NCBI GenBank assembly: GCA_025361465.1
Contig: JANYAG010000176.1
Location: forward strand, 1 to 7,691
Origin: Gemmatimonadota bacterium
Lineage (GTDB): Bacteria; Gemmatimonadota; Gemmatimonadetes; Gemmatimonadales; GWC2-71-9
Direction: 5' to 3'
DNA: 7,691 bases
Shown here: positions 1 to 7,691 of the stretch, in pieces
Position numbering within the stretch: position 1 is the first letter of the stretch
Layout: every line of letters begins with the position of its first letter
The notes under the pieces: generated by a model
Seen by the model: the letters and a program-made list of their open reading frames with translations, nothing else
The model's database searches: none
What the model was told of the DNA's origin: nothing
Position numbers and translations under genes: made by a program

Positions 1-1189
1 CGGCGGGAACGTGGCGCAGGCAGACCAGCGCGAGCGGCGCCTCGGCAAGCCGTTCGAAGTGGGGCTCGGCGTCAACCCACGACGCCAGCTCGTGCCCCAG
101 GGCGATGTGCTGGCGAATCATCGCCCGCAGTGCCGCCGCGCCGTAGCTGCGCAACACGAACCAGAACTTGAGCGCGCGGAACCGGCGACCGAGCGGGATC
201 CCCCAGTCGCGGAAGTTCGCCACGTCGTCGTCTTGCGCCGTCTTCAGGTAGTCTGGTGAAGTGCTGAAGGTCTGCTTCAGTGCCGGCACATCCCGAACGT
301 AGTAGGCCGAGCAATCGAAGTTGGTCAGCAACCATTTGTGCGGGTTGGTCACCATCGAGTCGGCCAGCTCCACGCCATCCAGCAACAAGCGGATTTCGGG
401 GACGATCGCCGCCGATCCGCCGAAGGCCGCATCGACGTGAAACCAGGCCCCGTGGCACCGGCAGACTTCCCCGATCGCACGGAGCGGGTCGCAGGCGGTG
501 GTCCCCGTGGTGCCCATCGTCGCCACCACGGCCGCCGGGACGAGCCCGGCCGACACATCGGCCGCCATCAGGTCCGCCAGGGCGTCGGCTCGCATCGCCA
601 AGCGGTCGTCGACCGGCACCACCCGGCAACGGTCCGGGGCGAACCCCGCCAGCCGCGCGCCCTTTCCAACCGACGAGTTCGCCTCGGGAGACCAGTACGC
701 CACCAGGGCGGCCGGGTCAGCCCCCGCACGGTCACGCGCCGTCAGGAAGGCCACCAGGGTCGACGTCGAAGCGGTGTCCTGGATCACTCCGGTGAAGCCC
801 TCCGGCAAGTCGAGGAGGCGCCGGTACCACTCCATCACGACCTGTTCCAGCTCGGTGGCCGCCGGCGAGGTCGCCCAGCTCATCCCCTGCACGCCAAGGC
901 CAGCGGAAAGCAACTCGCCGAGCACCGAAGGGGGAGACGAGTTGGACGGGAAATAGGCAAACCAGCCGGGATGACCCCAGTGGGAAATGCCCGGAACGAT
1001 GAGCTCGCGGAAGTCGGCGAGAATCTGGTCGAAGGATTCGCCCTGTTCAGGCGCCCGGGTCGGCAGTGCCCGACGAAGGTCCCCGGGGGCCACCTTCGCG
1101 GCCACCGGGTAGGACTCGATCTCTGTGAAGTAGTCCGCGAGCCAGTCGATCAGCTCATGGCCATGCCGTCGGAAGGATTCGGGATCCAT
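1..1189 (-). CDS. PLP-dependent group II decarboxylase, aromatic-L-amino-acid decarboxylase family; C-terminus cut by window edge
   Basis: The first 396 residues are visible; family members are usually about 470-480, so roughly 75-85 are missing off the left edge. The fold-type I decarboxylase pattern is clear. A substrate-side motif FAYFPSNSS lies at 77-85, QDTAST at 138-143, and the PLP-phosphate/pyridine motif HVDAAFGG at 251-258 with Asp253. NPHKW is at 282-286, with Lys285 as the Schiff-base lysine, followed by NFDCSA. The catalytic-loop Tyr is Tyr314 in PDYLKT, and IPLGRRFRALKFWFV follows at 331-345. It should act in the cytoplasm on aromatic amino acids as a dimer. The ATG is the only possible start here: the frame is closed 21 bases upstream by the TAG of rpmG and no GTG or TTG intervenes. 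There is no good Shine-Dalgarno. The residue matching human DDC His192 is Asn171 (ANSSVGKG instead of the usual AHSSVEKA), which may convert the enzyme to an aldehyde synthase. The family is certain; the substrate and reaction are not. Confidence 0.93.
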   Translation of the reverse strand, partial: MDPESFRRHGHELIDWLADYFTEIESYPVAAKVAPGDLRRALPTRAPEQGESFDQILADFRELIVPGISHWGHPGWFAYFPSNSSPPSVLGELLSAGLGVQGMSWATSPAATELEQVVMEWYRRLLDLPEGFTGVIQDTASTSTLVAFLTARDRAGADPAALVAYWSPEANSSVGKGARLAGFAPDRCRVVPVDDRLAMRADALADLMAADVSAGLVPAAVVATMGTTGTTACDPLRAIGEVCRCHGAWFHVDAAFGGSAAIVPEIRLLLDGVELADSMVTNPHKWLLTNFDCSAYYVRDVPALKQTFSTSPDYLKTAQDDDVANFRDWGIPLGRRFRALKFWFVLRSYGAAALRAMIRQHIALGHELASWVDAEPHFERLAEAPLALVCLRHVPA

Positions 1190-1210
1190 GAGGCCCGAAG
1201 GTGTGCAGCC

Positions 1211-1369
1211 CTACTTTTCTTCCTTGAACGCCGCGTGCTTCTTGAGCATCGGGTCGTACTTGCGGAGTTCCATCCGCTCCGGATGCTTCTTGGGATTCTT
1301 GGTGGTCACGTACATGTAGGCGCTCTCGGTGCTCCGGAGCTTGACCTGGATGCGTCCCTTCTTGGCCAT
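1211..1369 (-). CDS. rpmG: 50S ribosomal protein L33, zinc-ligand-free (C-minus) form
   Basis: A 52-residue basic protein beginning MAKKGRIQVKLRSTESAYMY and containing VTTKNPKKHPERMELRKYDP. This closely follows the E. coli-type L33 pattern (YTTTKN...PEKLELKKFDP). It contains no cysteine at all, so it lacks the two CxxC pairs that bind zinc in the C-plus form. L33 sits in the large subunit near the E site. The start follows a GGAG Shine-Dalgarno with a 9-base spacer, and the length is normal for the family. It lies 18 bases after rpsN and 21 bases before the decarboxylase, so co-transcription is likely. L33 and S14 without zinc ligands, placed next to each other, are often the Zur-controlled spare set, but some bacteria carry only this form. 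I saw no clear Zur operator upstream. Confidence 0.97.
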   Translation of the reverse strand: MAKKGRIQVKLRSTESAYMYVTTKNPKKHPERMELRKYDPMLKKHAAFKEEK

Positions 1370-1379
1370 GGTCGAATGT

Positions 1380-1383
1380 CTCC
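1380..1383 (-). promoter_or_regulatory. Shine-Dalgarno of rpmG
   Basis: The minus strand reads GGAG followed by 9 bases and then the rpmG ATG. It lies in the 18-base gap after the rpsN stop, so L33 has its own ribosome binding site within the rpsN-rpmG transcript. Confidence 0.7.
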
Positions 1384-1387
1384 GGGC

Positions 1388-1693
1388 TTACCAGCTGGCC
1401 TTGCGCACACCGGGGATCTTCCCCTCGAGCGCAAGTTCGCGGAACGCGATACGTGACAGTCCGAATCGCCGGACATAGGCGCGCGAGCGGCCGGAGAGTC
1501 CGCAGCGGTTGCGGATCCGCACGGGCGATGCGTTGCGAGGGATCGCCTGCATCTTCCGATTGGCGACTTCCTTCTCTGCCGGCGTCGCGGTGAGGCTCAT
1601 GATGACGGTCTTGAGCTTCTTCCGCTGGTCGGCAAACTTGGCCGAGAGCTTCTTGCGCTTCTCGTTGCGCTGGATCGAACTGGTCTTCGCCAT
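1388..1693 (-). CDS. rpsN: 30S ribosomal protein S14, long zinc-ligand-free form
   Basis: 101 residues starting MAKTSSIQRNEKRKKL and ending GKIPGVRKASW, matching the long E. coli-type S14 in length and at both ends. The rRNA-binding core reads PRNASPVRIRNRCGLSGRSR, followed by FGLSRIAFRELA. Only one cysteine is present, so the CxxC...CxxC zinc knuckle of the short (about 61-residue) S14 type is absent. S14 belongs to the head of the small subunit. The open frame continues upstream to about position 1873, but the upstream part lies over the lipoprotein gene. The ATG at 1693 gives the canonical N-terminus and has GGGAG close by. In most bacteria rpsN sits in the spc operon between rplE and rpsH. 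Here it stands with rpmG outside that context, which suggests either a paralogue or a dispersed single copy. Confidence 0.97.
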   Translation of the reverse strand: MAKTSSIQRNEKRKKLSAKFADQRKKLKTVIMSLTATPAEKEVANRKMQAIPRNASPVRIRNRCGLSGRSRAYVRRFGLSRIAFRELALEGKIPGVRKASW

Positions 1694-1695
1694 CT

Positions 1696-1709
1696 CTCCC
1701 GGTACTCCC
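1696..1709 (-). promoter_or_regulatory. Purine-rich ribosome binding region of rpsN
   Basis: The minus strand carries two GGGAG motifs upstream of the rpsN ATG, one ending 2 bases away (too close for normal use) and one 11 bases away (slightly long). The more distal copy is the likelier Shine-Dalgarno. This supports the ATG at 1693 over any earlier start in the frame. Confidence 0.5.
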
Positions 1710-1794
1710 GCGGGGGGTGCCCGCTCGACATGCTGAACACGACCAGACCCCATTTCGGGGCTGGGAAGCCTGTAAAGATGGCGGCAGGACCGGG

Positions 1795-1817
1795 TTGGGG
1801 AAAGGGGGGCCCCCGCC
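1795..1817 (-). terminator. Possible weak terminator after the lipoprotein gene
   Basis: Directly after the lipoprotein TAG the minus strand reads GGCGGGGGCCCCCCTTTCCCC, with a perfect ten-base palindrome GGGGGCCCCC at 1805-1814. The palindrome has no proper loop and is followed by only three T residues, so it is a poor intrinsic terminator. It could still pause transcription before the ribosomal genes. Confidence 0.2.
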
Positions 1818-3341
1818 CTACCGGCGGAGCGCCCCCGTGGCGGCATCGAATCGGACGACGAACTGGTCCGCATCCCCGATGCTCTGGGACTGGACCGTCG
1901 GGTCGCTCAGGTCGTAGGTCACCCGGCCAAAGAACCGCCCCACGGCCCAGAGGGCGCCGTTGGACTGGAGCGCCAAGCCACTGGTGACCCCGAGGTTGCC
2001 CTCCCCGGCAATGACCGACCCGATCGGGGCAACCCACCGGAACTCCCCGGCGCTGTTCAGGGAGAGGACAAAGCCATCGCCCGCCCCCTGGCTCCCCTTG
2101 GCCGCTACCACATGGGTGCCGGAGGTGGGGTCGAAGTCGACGCTGTTCTGGAACCAACCTGCCAGATAGAGGTTGCCCGAGGCATCAAGGACCATGTTGT
2201 CGACCGACTCGCTGCCGCTCCCGCCGAATGCCCGGGCAATCCCGGCCCAGGCCCCGGTCCCATCGTAGCGGACGAGAAAGACGTCGCTGCCGCCCTGCGA
2301 CGTGACCAGGATCGCGCCAGCACTCGGGTCCAGATCCGCGACGCCTGAAAACGTCCCGGCGACCAGGATCCGGCCCAGGCCATCCACCACCAGCGAGTTC
2401 AAGCCGACGGCATCGAAGCCGGTCCCGCCGCCGCGGATCGCCCACTGGGTCCCGAGCTGTGGCGAGAAGCGCGCGACAAAGAAGTCGGCGTCACCCGCAC
2501 TGGTGAGCAGCAGCGGCGCAAGCGCCGACCCGAAGGTCGCGATGCCGCGGAACTCGCCTCCCACCACCAGGTCACCTTCCACAGTACGCGCGATGGCATT
2601 GCCTACGTCATCCGCTGCACCGCCGAACTGCACCACGCTCTTGAAGGTCCCGTCGGCCCCGTAGCGCGCGACGAAACCATCGCGACCCCCGCGGGAAATC
2701 AGCACCGCGGCACCCGGCCCTGGATCGAAATCCACGGTGCCGGTGAAGAAGCCGGTCAGCACTACGTCACCGCTCGGTTCGACCAGCACGGCGTGGGCTT
2801 CGTCCTCGCCACTACTGCCGATTCCGAGCGCCCAGTCGCAGGTGCCTGCCGCGCTGAGGCGCAGCAGGAGGATGTCATGCCCGCCGGCATTGGGGACCAC
2901 TCGGCCGTTGCACAACGCCCCCGCACTGACGGTTCCGGCGACGTACACCCCGCCACCCGAACCGAGCTTGATGTCGAATGGCGTGTCGCTGTCGGTACCG
3001 CCGATCGAATACACCCACTGGAAGGCGCCCGTCGCGCTGTACTTCGCGACCGAGATATCCGACGGACCAATCGCCACTCGGCCTGAGGCGAGCGCGGACG
3101 TCGGATCGAAATTCACCAGACCGGCGAAGTACCCCGCGACGTAGGCATTTCCGGATCCGTCGGTGGCGACGGCCCGGGCGAAGTCCGACCCGGACGAACC
3201 GATGCGGAACGGGAGCGACGGCGTGGTTGTCCCGGGGGGCGTGGTGGTACTGGTGTCGGGCTCGAACGGGGCGCGGCAGGCACCGAGCAGGAGCGGCACG
3301 ACGAGGGCAAATCGGCGCAGGCAGCGGGAGGTCGGCATCAT
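1818..3341 (-). CDS. Lipoprotein with a seven-bladed SBBP-type beta-propeller
   Basis: A 507-residue protein whose start is MMPTSRCLRRFALVVPLLLGAC: a basic n-region, a hydrophobic core and a lipobox LGAC with lipidated Cys22. Arg follows the Cys, so outer-membrane sorting is plausible. A Thr/Pro-rich linker (about 28-44) leads to seven repeats of about 65 residues. Each has the pattern G(S/G)xGxDxAxAVxxDxxGNxYVAGxFxGxVxFDP...GGxDxFVxRYxxxGxxxW, that is, SBBP (beta-propeller repeat) blades. Blade openings are near GSSGSD, GGTDSD, GSSGED, GGAADD, GGTGFD, GGSGSE and AGEGNL. Seven blades fill the protein, so it is one complete propeller. Two cysteines in blade 2 (GALCNG and GTCDWA) could form a disulfide. 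The frame is open 21 codons further upstream, but the signal peptide fixes the start at 3341 or 3338. Function unknown: surface binding or scaffolding is inference. Confidence 0.88.
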   Translation of the reverse strand: MMPTSRCLRRFALVVPLLLGACRAPFEPDTSTTTPPGTTTPSLPFRIGSSGSDFARAVATDGSGNAYVAGYFAGLVNFDPTSALASGRVAIGPSDISVAKYSATGAFQWVYSIGGTDSDTPFDIKLGSGGGVYVAGTVSAGALCNGRVVPNAGGHDILLLRLSAAGTCDWALGIGSSGEDEAHAVLVEPSGDVVLTGFFTGTVDFDPGPGAAVLISRGGRDGFVARYGADGTFKSVVQFGGAADDVGNAIARTVEGDLVVGGEFRGIATFGSALAPLLLTSAGDADFFVARFSPQLGTQWAIRGGGTGFDAVGLNSLVVDGLGRILVAGTFSGVADLDPSAGAILVTSQGGSDVFLVRYDGTGAWAGIARAFGGSGSESVDNMVLDASGNLYLAGWFQNSVDFDPTSGTHVVAAKGSQGAGDGFVLSLNSAGEFRWVAPIGSVIAGEGNLGVTSGLALQSNGALWAVGRFFGRVTYDLSDPTVQSQSIGDADQFVVRFDAATGALRR

Positions 3342-3346
3342 GGCAG

Positions 3347-3374
3347 AGTATCGGCTTGGCGTGGTTGGGCACAA
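3347..3374 (-). promoter_or_regulatory. Candidate sigma70-like promoter placed for leaderless transcription of the lipoprotein gene
   Basis: On the minus strand TTGTGC (3374-3369) is separated by 16 bases from GATACT (3352-3347), fair matches to TTGACA and TATAAT. The -10 ends 5 bases before the ATG at 3341, so transcription would begin at or next to the start codon. The bases upstream of that ATG contain no Shine-Dalgarno, which fits a leaderless message. The call rests on sequence only. Confidence 0.35.
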
Positions 3375-3400
3375 GAGCCCGGCAGCTGGGGCGCGGCGGC

Positions 3401-4717
<1,317 letters not shown>

Positions 4718-4724
4718 GCGTGGG

Positions 4725-4728
4725 CTCC
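4725..4728 (-). promoter_or_regulatory. Shine-Dalgarno deciding the fucosidase start
   Basis: GGAG on the minus strand stands 7 bases before the ATG at 4717. The alternative ATG at 4750 has no purine-rich stretch in front of it. This favours the shorter form with the compact signal peptide. Confidence 0.6.
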
Positions 4729-4746
4729 GTTCCGGAAGGGTCGGCG

Positions 4747-7691
4747 TCATCGTGCGGCCGGGGCGAGCAGGGCCCGCAGCACGCGCTGGGTCAGGGGATC
4801 GCTGGCCGCCTCGGACATCGCCCGGGCTTGCCGATCGACGACCGGGTCCGGGGTGGCGCCCTGTGGCGCCCACCGGGCGAGCAGATCTTCGAGCCGTTCG
4901 TCGACATCGGCGGGGTACGGCTTGCCTGCGCCGAGGCGCTCGGGCCACTCGCGGGCCTTGGTGATGAACGCGAGCGCGCCCTTGCTGTCGTGCGCACGGA
5001 GTCGCTCGACGGCGCCAAGCAGGTTGGCCTCGCGGTAGAGAGCATGCGCTTCGCCGGCCCCTTCATAGGGCAGCACCACCAGGGTGTCCAGCAACTGTCG
5101 CGCGGCAATGGCCTCGCCGTTGCGGAGCAGCGCGCGAGCGTAGAGCATGCCGAGGGCGGAGTTGCGCGGGGCCTGGCGGAAGTAGCTCGACGCGATCGAC
5201 ACGGCGAGCGCCAGCTGGCCATCGGCAATGGCGCGTTCGGCCAGGGCGCGGCCATAGCGCCATTCCCCCGGCTCGAGCTGGGCGGCACGATGCAGGTCGG
5301 CGCGGGCGCGTGCCGAGTCGGTCAGCTTGAGCAGTTCCGAGCGCGCGGCGTAGAACGGCGCGTACGTCGGCGTCTCACCGACCTCATTGAACAGCTTCCG
5401 GGTCGCGGCGCTGTCGCCCTGGCTCCAGCGAATCAATCCGAGGAAGTAGCGCGGTAGCCAGCTTGGCGTACGAGTCATGGCCCAAGCCATCACCGCCGCC
5501 GACTCGACGCGCGACGGAAAGACCAGCCGCGGCGACTGAGCATCAGCACGCGCCAGCAAGGCCGTCACGTCACTCGCTCCCAGGCGATCATGCAGGAACG
5601 CACGCCAGTAGAGCACTTCGGGGTTGGCCGGCGCAAGCGCAAGGATTTGATCAGCGGTGGCCGACTGGCCCGCCTCGACGTACCAGAGTCCCAGCTCGAG
5701 CAGCGTCTCGGCGGGCATCTCGTTGCGGATCAGGGACGTCGCTCCCTGCCATGCCGCGGCGCTGCCATCCCAGAGTGCCGACTCGAACCGGGCGAAGTGC
5801 GACAGCGGATCGAGCGCCTGCATCGACGCGATGTCGCTGGTGGCGGCGGCCCGGTCGCGCAACAACCGATGCGCCACGGCCCGCGCCTGCCAGGCATCGA
5901 GATCGAAGCGATTGTAGTCGAGCGCCTTGGATGCGTAGTCCACTGCTCGCTCCAGGTCGCCGTCGTGCAGGTAGAGCTTGGCCAGCGCGGTGTACGCCGC
6001 GCTCCGGTACTCCGGTGATTCGGCGGCGATATCGAAGCCATCGCGCGCATCAATGCGGCGCCCGCCACGCAGGTTGGCTTCGCCCCAGACAAAGTTCGCC
6101 ATCGGGTCGTAGGTGTCGATGCTGAGGGCTCGGCGGGCCAGGCGCAATGCGGCGGGAACGTTGTCACGGCGCAGGGCGAGCGACGCAAGGTCGGTCAGGG
6201 CGGGCAGGTAGTTGGAATCGGCGGCCACCGCGCGCTCGAGGTCGCGCTGGGCACCGAGGTAGTCGCGATCGCGGAGCCGCTCCTTGCCCGAGATGTAGTT
6301 GCCGTACGCCGAGTTCCACTTGAATTGCGTCGGCGCCGCGAGCGGGCGGTCAAGCGAAGTTGCCGAGGGATCGGCGACCCACTCGATCTTGTGGCCTCCG
6401 AGCGTGACGCGCAGCTTCGACGGATCGGCGACCACCGGGGCGGTATCGCGCCAGCGCTCGAGCGGCCCGAGGTGAAGCGCCTTGGCGTAGATCCGGGTGC
6501 TGCCGTCGAACACCTCGATCGAGTCGGCAATCGACTGCACCGGCGAGAGCGACAGCGCGATGCCACGGGCCCCCGGCTGCACGTTGAGCGCACCCCACTG
6601 GTTGGCGATCACAAAGCCGCCGGTCCCCTTCACCGGAAACCAGTACTCGGTCCAGCGATCGGAACTGTAGGGCGCAAAGCCGCGGTGCTTGAAGGGCGTC
6701 AGCGTGCTCGACTCGGCGGTCTGGTTGAAGAGGCGACCCGACTGCACCTCGGTGTACTGGCCGTCGGCGTCGGTGAGCAACTGGTCCCAGATCATCCCCT
6801 GGCGCGACAGCCCCCAGATCCAGAGCTTCTTGCCGGGCTTCTCGTCGTGCGGCGCGTACCGCGCCATCCCGAACTCCTGCTTGTGCCAGTAGGCACCGAA
6901 GAAGTCGGTGTAGCTGCCGAAGACGTGATACGACTTGTACCCGCCGAAGTCGTTGTTGCGATAGAAGGAGATCTGCTTGCCGTTCGCCGTGTTGACCGGC
7001 CAGTCGCCGACCTCGCCGCCATGGCCGAGGAAGTGGTTGCCGGGGTAGATGAACTCGAGATCGTCGCCGACGGGAATGGCGGTGTTCATCCAGGAGTAGT
7101 ACGGCTGCTCGAACGGCGTGCCGTTGTGCCAGAACGAGGCGGTGGTGAAGTAGGCCTTGTCGGCAGGAAGGGTGATCGCCAGTCGCCAGGTGGTTCGGGT
7201 GAGCAGGTCGAGCGTCCCGATGGTGCAGGTGACGCTGCCGTCGGCGTTGCGCTGGGTGACGTAGTCCACCGGCGTGGCAACGTTGGGGGTGTGACCGATG
7301 ATGCCGTAGTTGGCCTCGATGCCGCCGCTGGTCCACGGCCCGCGCATCGCGATGTCGCGGAACTTGACCACCCGGTTGTCGTAGATGAACGACTTCCCCG
7401 TCGCCTTGTCGACCGCGCGCCAGATCTTGCCGCCGATCTCCGGCAGGATCGACACCCGGAGCCACTGATTCTCGAGGTCGATCATCTTCCAGGTGCGCTG
7501 CACCGCGACATTGGTAAAGCCATCGAAGCGGAAATACGGATAGATCCGCCCCATCACCGGGATCGGGTTGGGGTCGGAGAAGGGATAGGTGGTGAACTCC
7601 GCCTGGTACTCGCGCACCGTGGCCGGTGGAACGGCCTGCCCCATGATCGGTGCAACGAGCACGAGCAGCGGAAGCAGGCGGGGGATCGCGG
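4747..7691 (-). CDS. Exported DUF5107 and TPR-repeat protein; N-terminus beyond the window edge
   Basis: A large protein, over 970 residues visible. Numbering from an internal GTG at 7662, residues 20 to about 430 form the DUF5107 part. Motifs are ENQWLRVSILPEIGGKIWRA (64-83), RGPWTSGGIEANYG (107-120), GNHFLGHGGE (208-217) and YTEVQSGR (303-310), resembling aldose-epimerase-like sugar-binding folds. From about 449 to 900 there are TPR helices, such as GNYISGKERLRDRDYLGAQR, then ALTDLASLALRRDNVPAALR and AYTALAKLYLHDGDLERAVD. The frame stays open to the right edge and the codons before the GTG encode AIPRLLPLL. The GTG is therefore inside a signal peptide (PLLVLVAPIMGQA, cleavage probably after Ala10), and the real start is outside the window. 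DUF5107-TPR proteins are a known architecture, often beside glycosidases; no reaction is established as far as I know. Here it precedes a fucosidase, so binding or processing of fucose-containing sugars is inference. Confidence 0.87.
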   Translation of the reverse strand, partial: AIPRLLPLLVLVAPIMGQAVPPATVREYQAEFTTYPFSDPNPIPVMGRIYPYFRFDGFTNVAVQRTWKMIDLENQWLRVSILPEIGGKIWRAVDKATGKSFIYDNRVVKFRDIAMRGPWTSGGIEANYGIIGHTPNVATPVDYVTQRNADGSVTCTIGTLDLLTRTTWRLAITLPADKAYFTTASFWHNGTPFEQPYYSWMNTAIPVGDDLEFIYPGNHFLGHGGEVGDWPVNTANGKQISFYRNNDFGGYKSYHVFGSYTDFFGAYWHKQEFGMARYAPHDEKPGKKLWIWGLSRQGMIWDQLLTDADGQYTEVQSGRLFNQTAESSTLTPFKHRGFAPYSSDRWTEYWFPVKGTGGFVIANQWGALNVQPGARGIALSLSPVQSIADSIEVFDGSTRIYAKALHLGPLERWRDTAPVVADPSKLRVTLGGHKIEWVADPSATSLDRPLAAPTQFKWNSAYGNYISGKERLRDRDYLGAQRDLERAVAADSNYLPALTDLASLALRRDNVPAALRLARRALSIDTYDPMANFVWGEANLRGGRRIDARDGFDIAAESPEYRSAAYTALAKLYLHDGDLERAVDYASKALDYNRFDLDAWQARAVAHRLLRDRAAATSDIASMQALDPLSHFARFESALWDGSAAAWQGATSLIRNEMPAETLLELGLWYVEAGQSATADQILALAPANPEVLYWRAFLHDRLGASDVTALLARADAQSPRLVFPSRVESAAVMAWAMTRTPSWLPRYFLGLIRWSQGDSAATRKLFNEVGETPTYAPFYAARSELLKLTDSARARADLHRAAQLEPGEWRYGRALAERAIADGQLALAVSIASSYFRQAPRNSALGMLYARALLRNGEAIAARQLLDTLVVLPYEGAGEAHALYREANLLGAVERLRAHDSKGALAFITKAREWPERLGAGKPYPADVDERLEDLLARWAPQGATPDPVVDRQARAMSEAASDPLTQRVLRALLAPAAR

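Larger units (their letters stand above)
1694..1817. other. 124-base gap between lipoprotein gene and rpsN; presumed rpsN promoter region
   Basis: This is the longest stretch without a gene. On the minus strand it holds a G/C run palindrome next to the lipoprotein stop, a TTTACA hexamer (complement of 1771-1776) that could be a -35 element, and a small hairpin with a CCCC/GGGG stem and a five-base loop at about 1748-1760. I found no convincing -10 hexamer at the right distance and no AT-rich inverted repeat of the kind bound by Zur. A promoter for the rpsN-rpmG block is expected here but not demonstrated. Confidence 0.4.

Noticed and set aside
338..1456. A long open frame on the plus strand (372 codons) over the decarboxylase and rpmG
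   Set aside because: It runs antisense to two clearly recognisable genes, its translation is rich in Arg, Gly and Pro with no domain pattern, and such frames are expected opposite GC-rich genes.
1748..1760. Small hairpin CCCC-loop-GGGG upstream of rpsN, considered as an autoregulatory S14 or Zur site
   Set aside because: A four-base-pair stem is expected by chance in such GC-rich DNA, and it does not resemble a Zur palindrome or a known ribosomal leader.
3369..3388. GGGC-TCTTGT-GCCC inverted repeat after the fucosidase stop, considered as a terminator
   Set aside because: The stem has only four base pairs and there is no T run after it. The same bases fit the -35 element of the lipoprotein promoter better.

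Overview
The window is GC-rich bacterial DNA. Every gene I can support lies on the minus strand, so the transcription order runs from right to left. The codon use (strong G/C third position), the secreted DUF5107/TPR and fucosidase pair, the beta-propeller lipoprotein and the zinc-ligand-free S14 and L33 together suggest a free-living diderm bacterium. Gemmatimonadota is my best guess, but this is inference and no marker in the window proves it.

Layout from right to left. (1) 7691-4747: a very large exported protein with an N-terminal DUF5107 (mutarotase-like, sugar-associated) region followed by a long TPR solenoid. Its true start lies beyond the right edge. (2) 4717-3401: a secreted GH29 alpha-L-fucosidase in close operon arrangement with it. 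(3) 3341-1818: a lipoprotein that reads as one complete seven-bladed SBBP-type beta-propeller, with a possible promoter directly at its start. (4) 1693-1388 and 1369-1211: rpsN (S14) and rpmG (L33), both of the type without zinc-binding CxxC pairs. (5) 1189-1: a group II PLP-dependent decarboxylase of the aromatic-amino-acid decarboxylase family, whose C-terminus is cut by the left edge.

The first two genes look like a carbohydrate-processing unit acting outside the cytoplasm on fucosylated glycans. The lipoprotein may be a surface partner or an unrelated gene. The ribosomal pair and the decarboxylase are a separate, tightly spaced block of 18- and 21-base gaps. The observation I rate highest is in the decarboxylase. 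The otherwise near-invariant active-site His (human DDC His192) is Asn171 here, while the PLP lysine and the catalytic-loop Tyr are kept. That His-to-Asn change is the one known from eukaryotic aromatic aldehyde synthases, so this may be a bacterial aldehyde synthase annotated as a decarboxylase.

No RNA genes, CRISPR arrays, insertion sequences or attachment sites were seen. No stretch longer than about 125 bases is without a gene.
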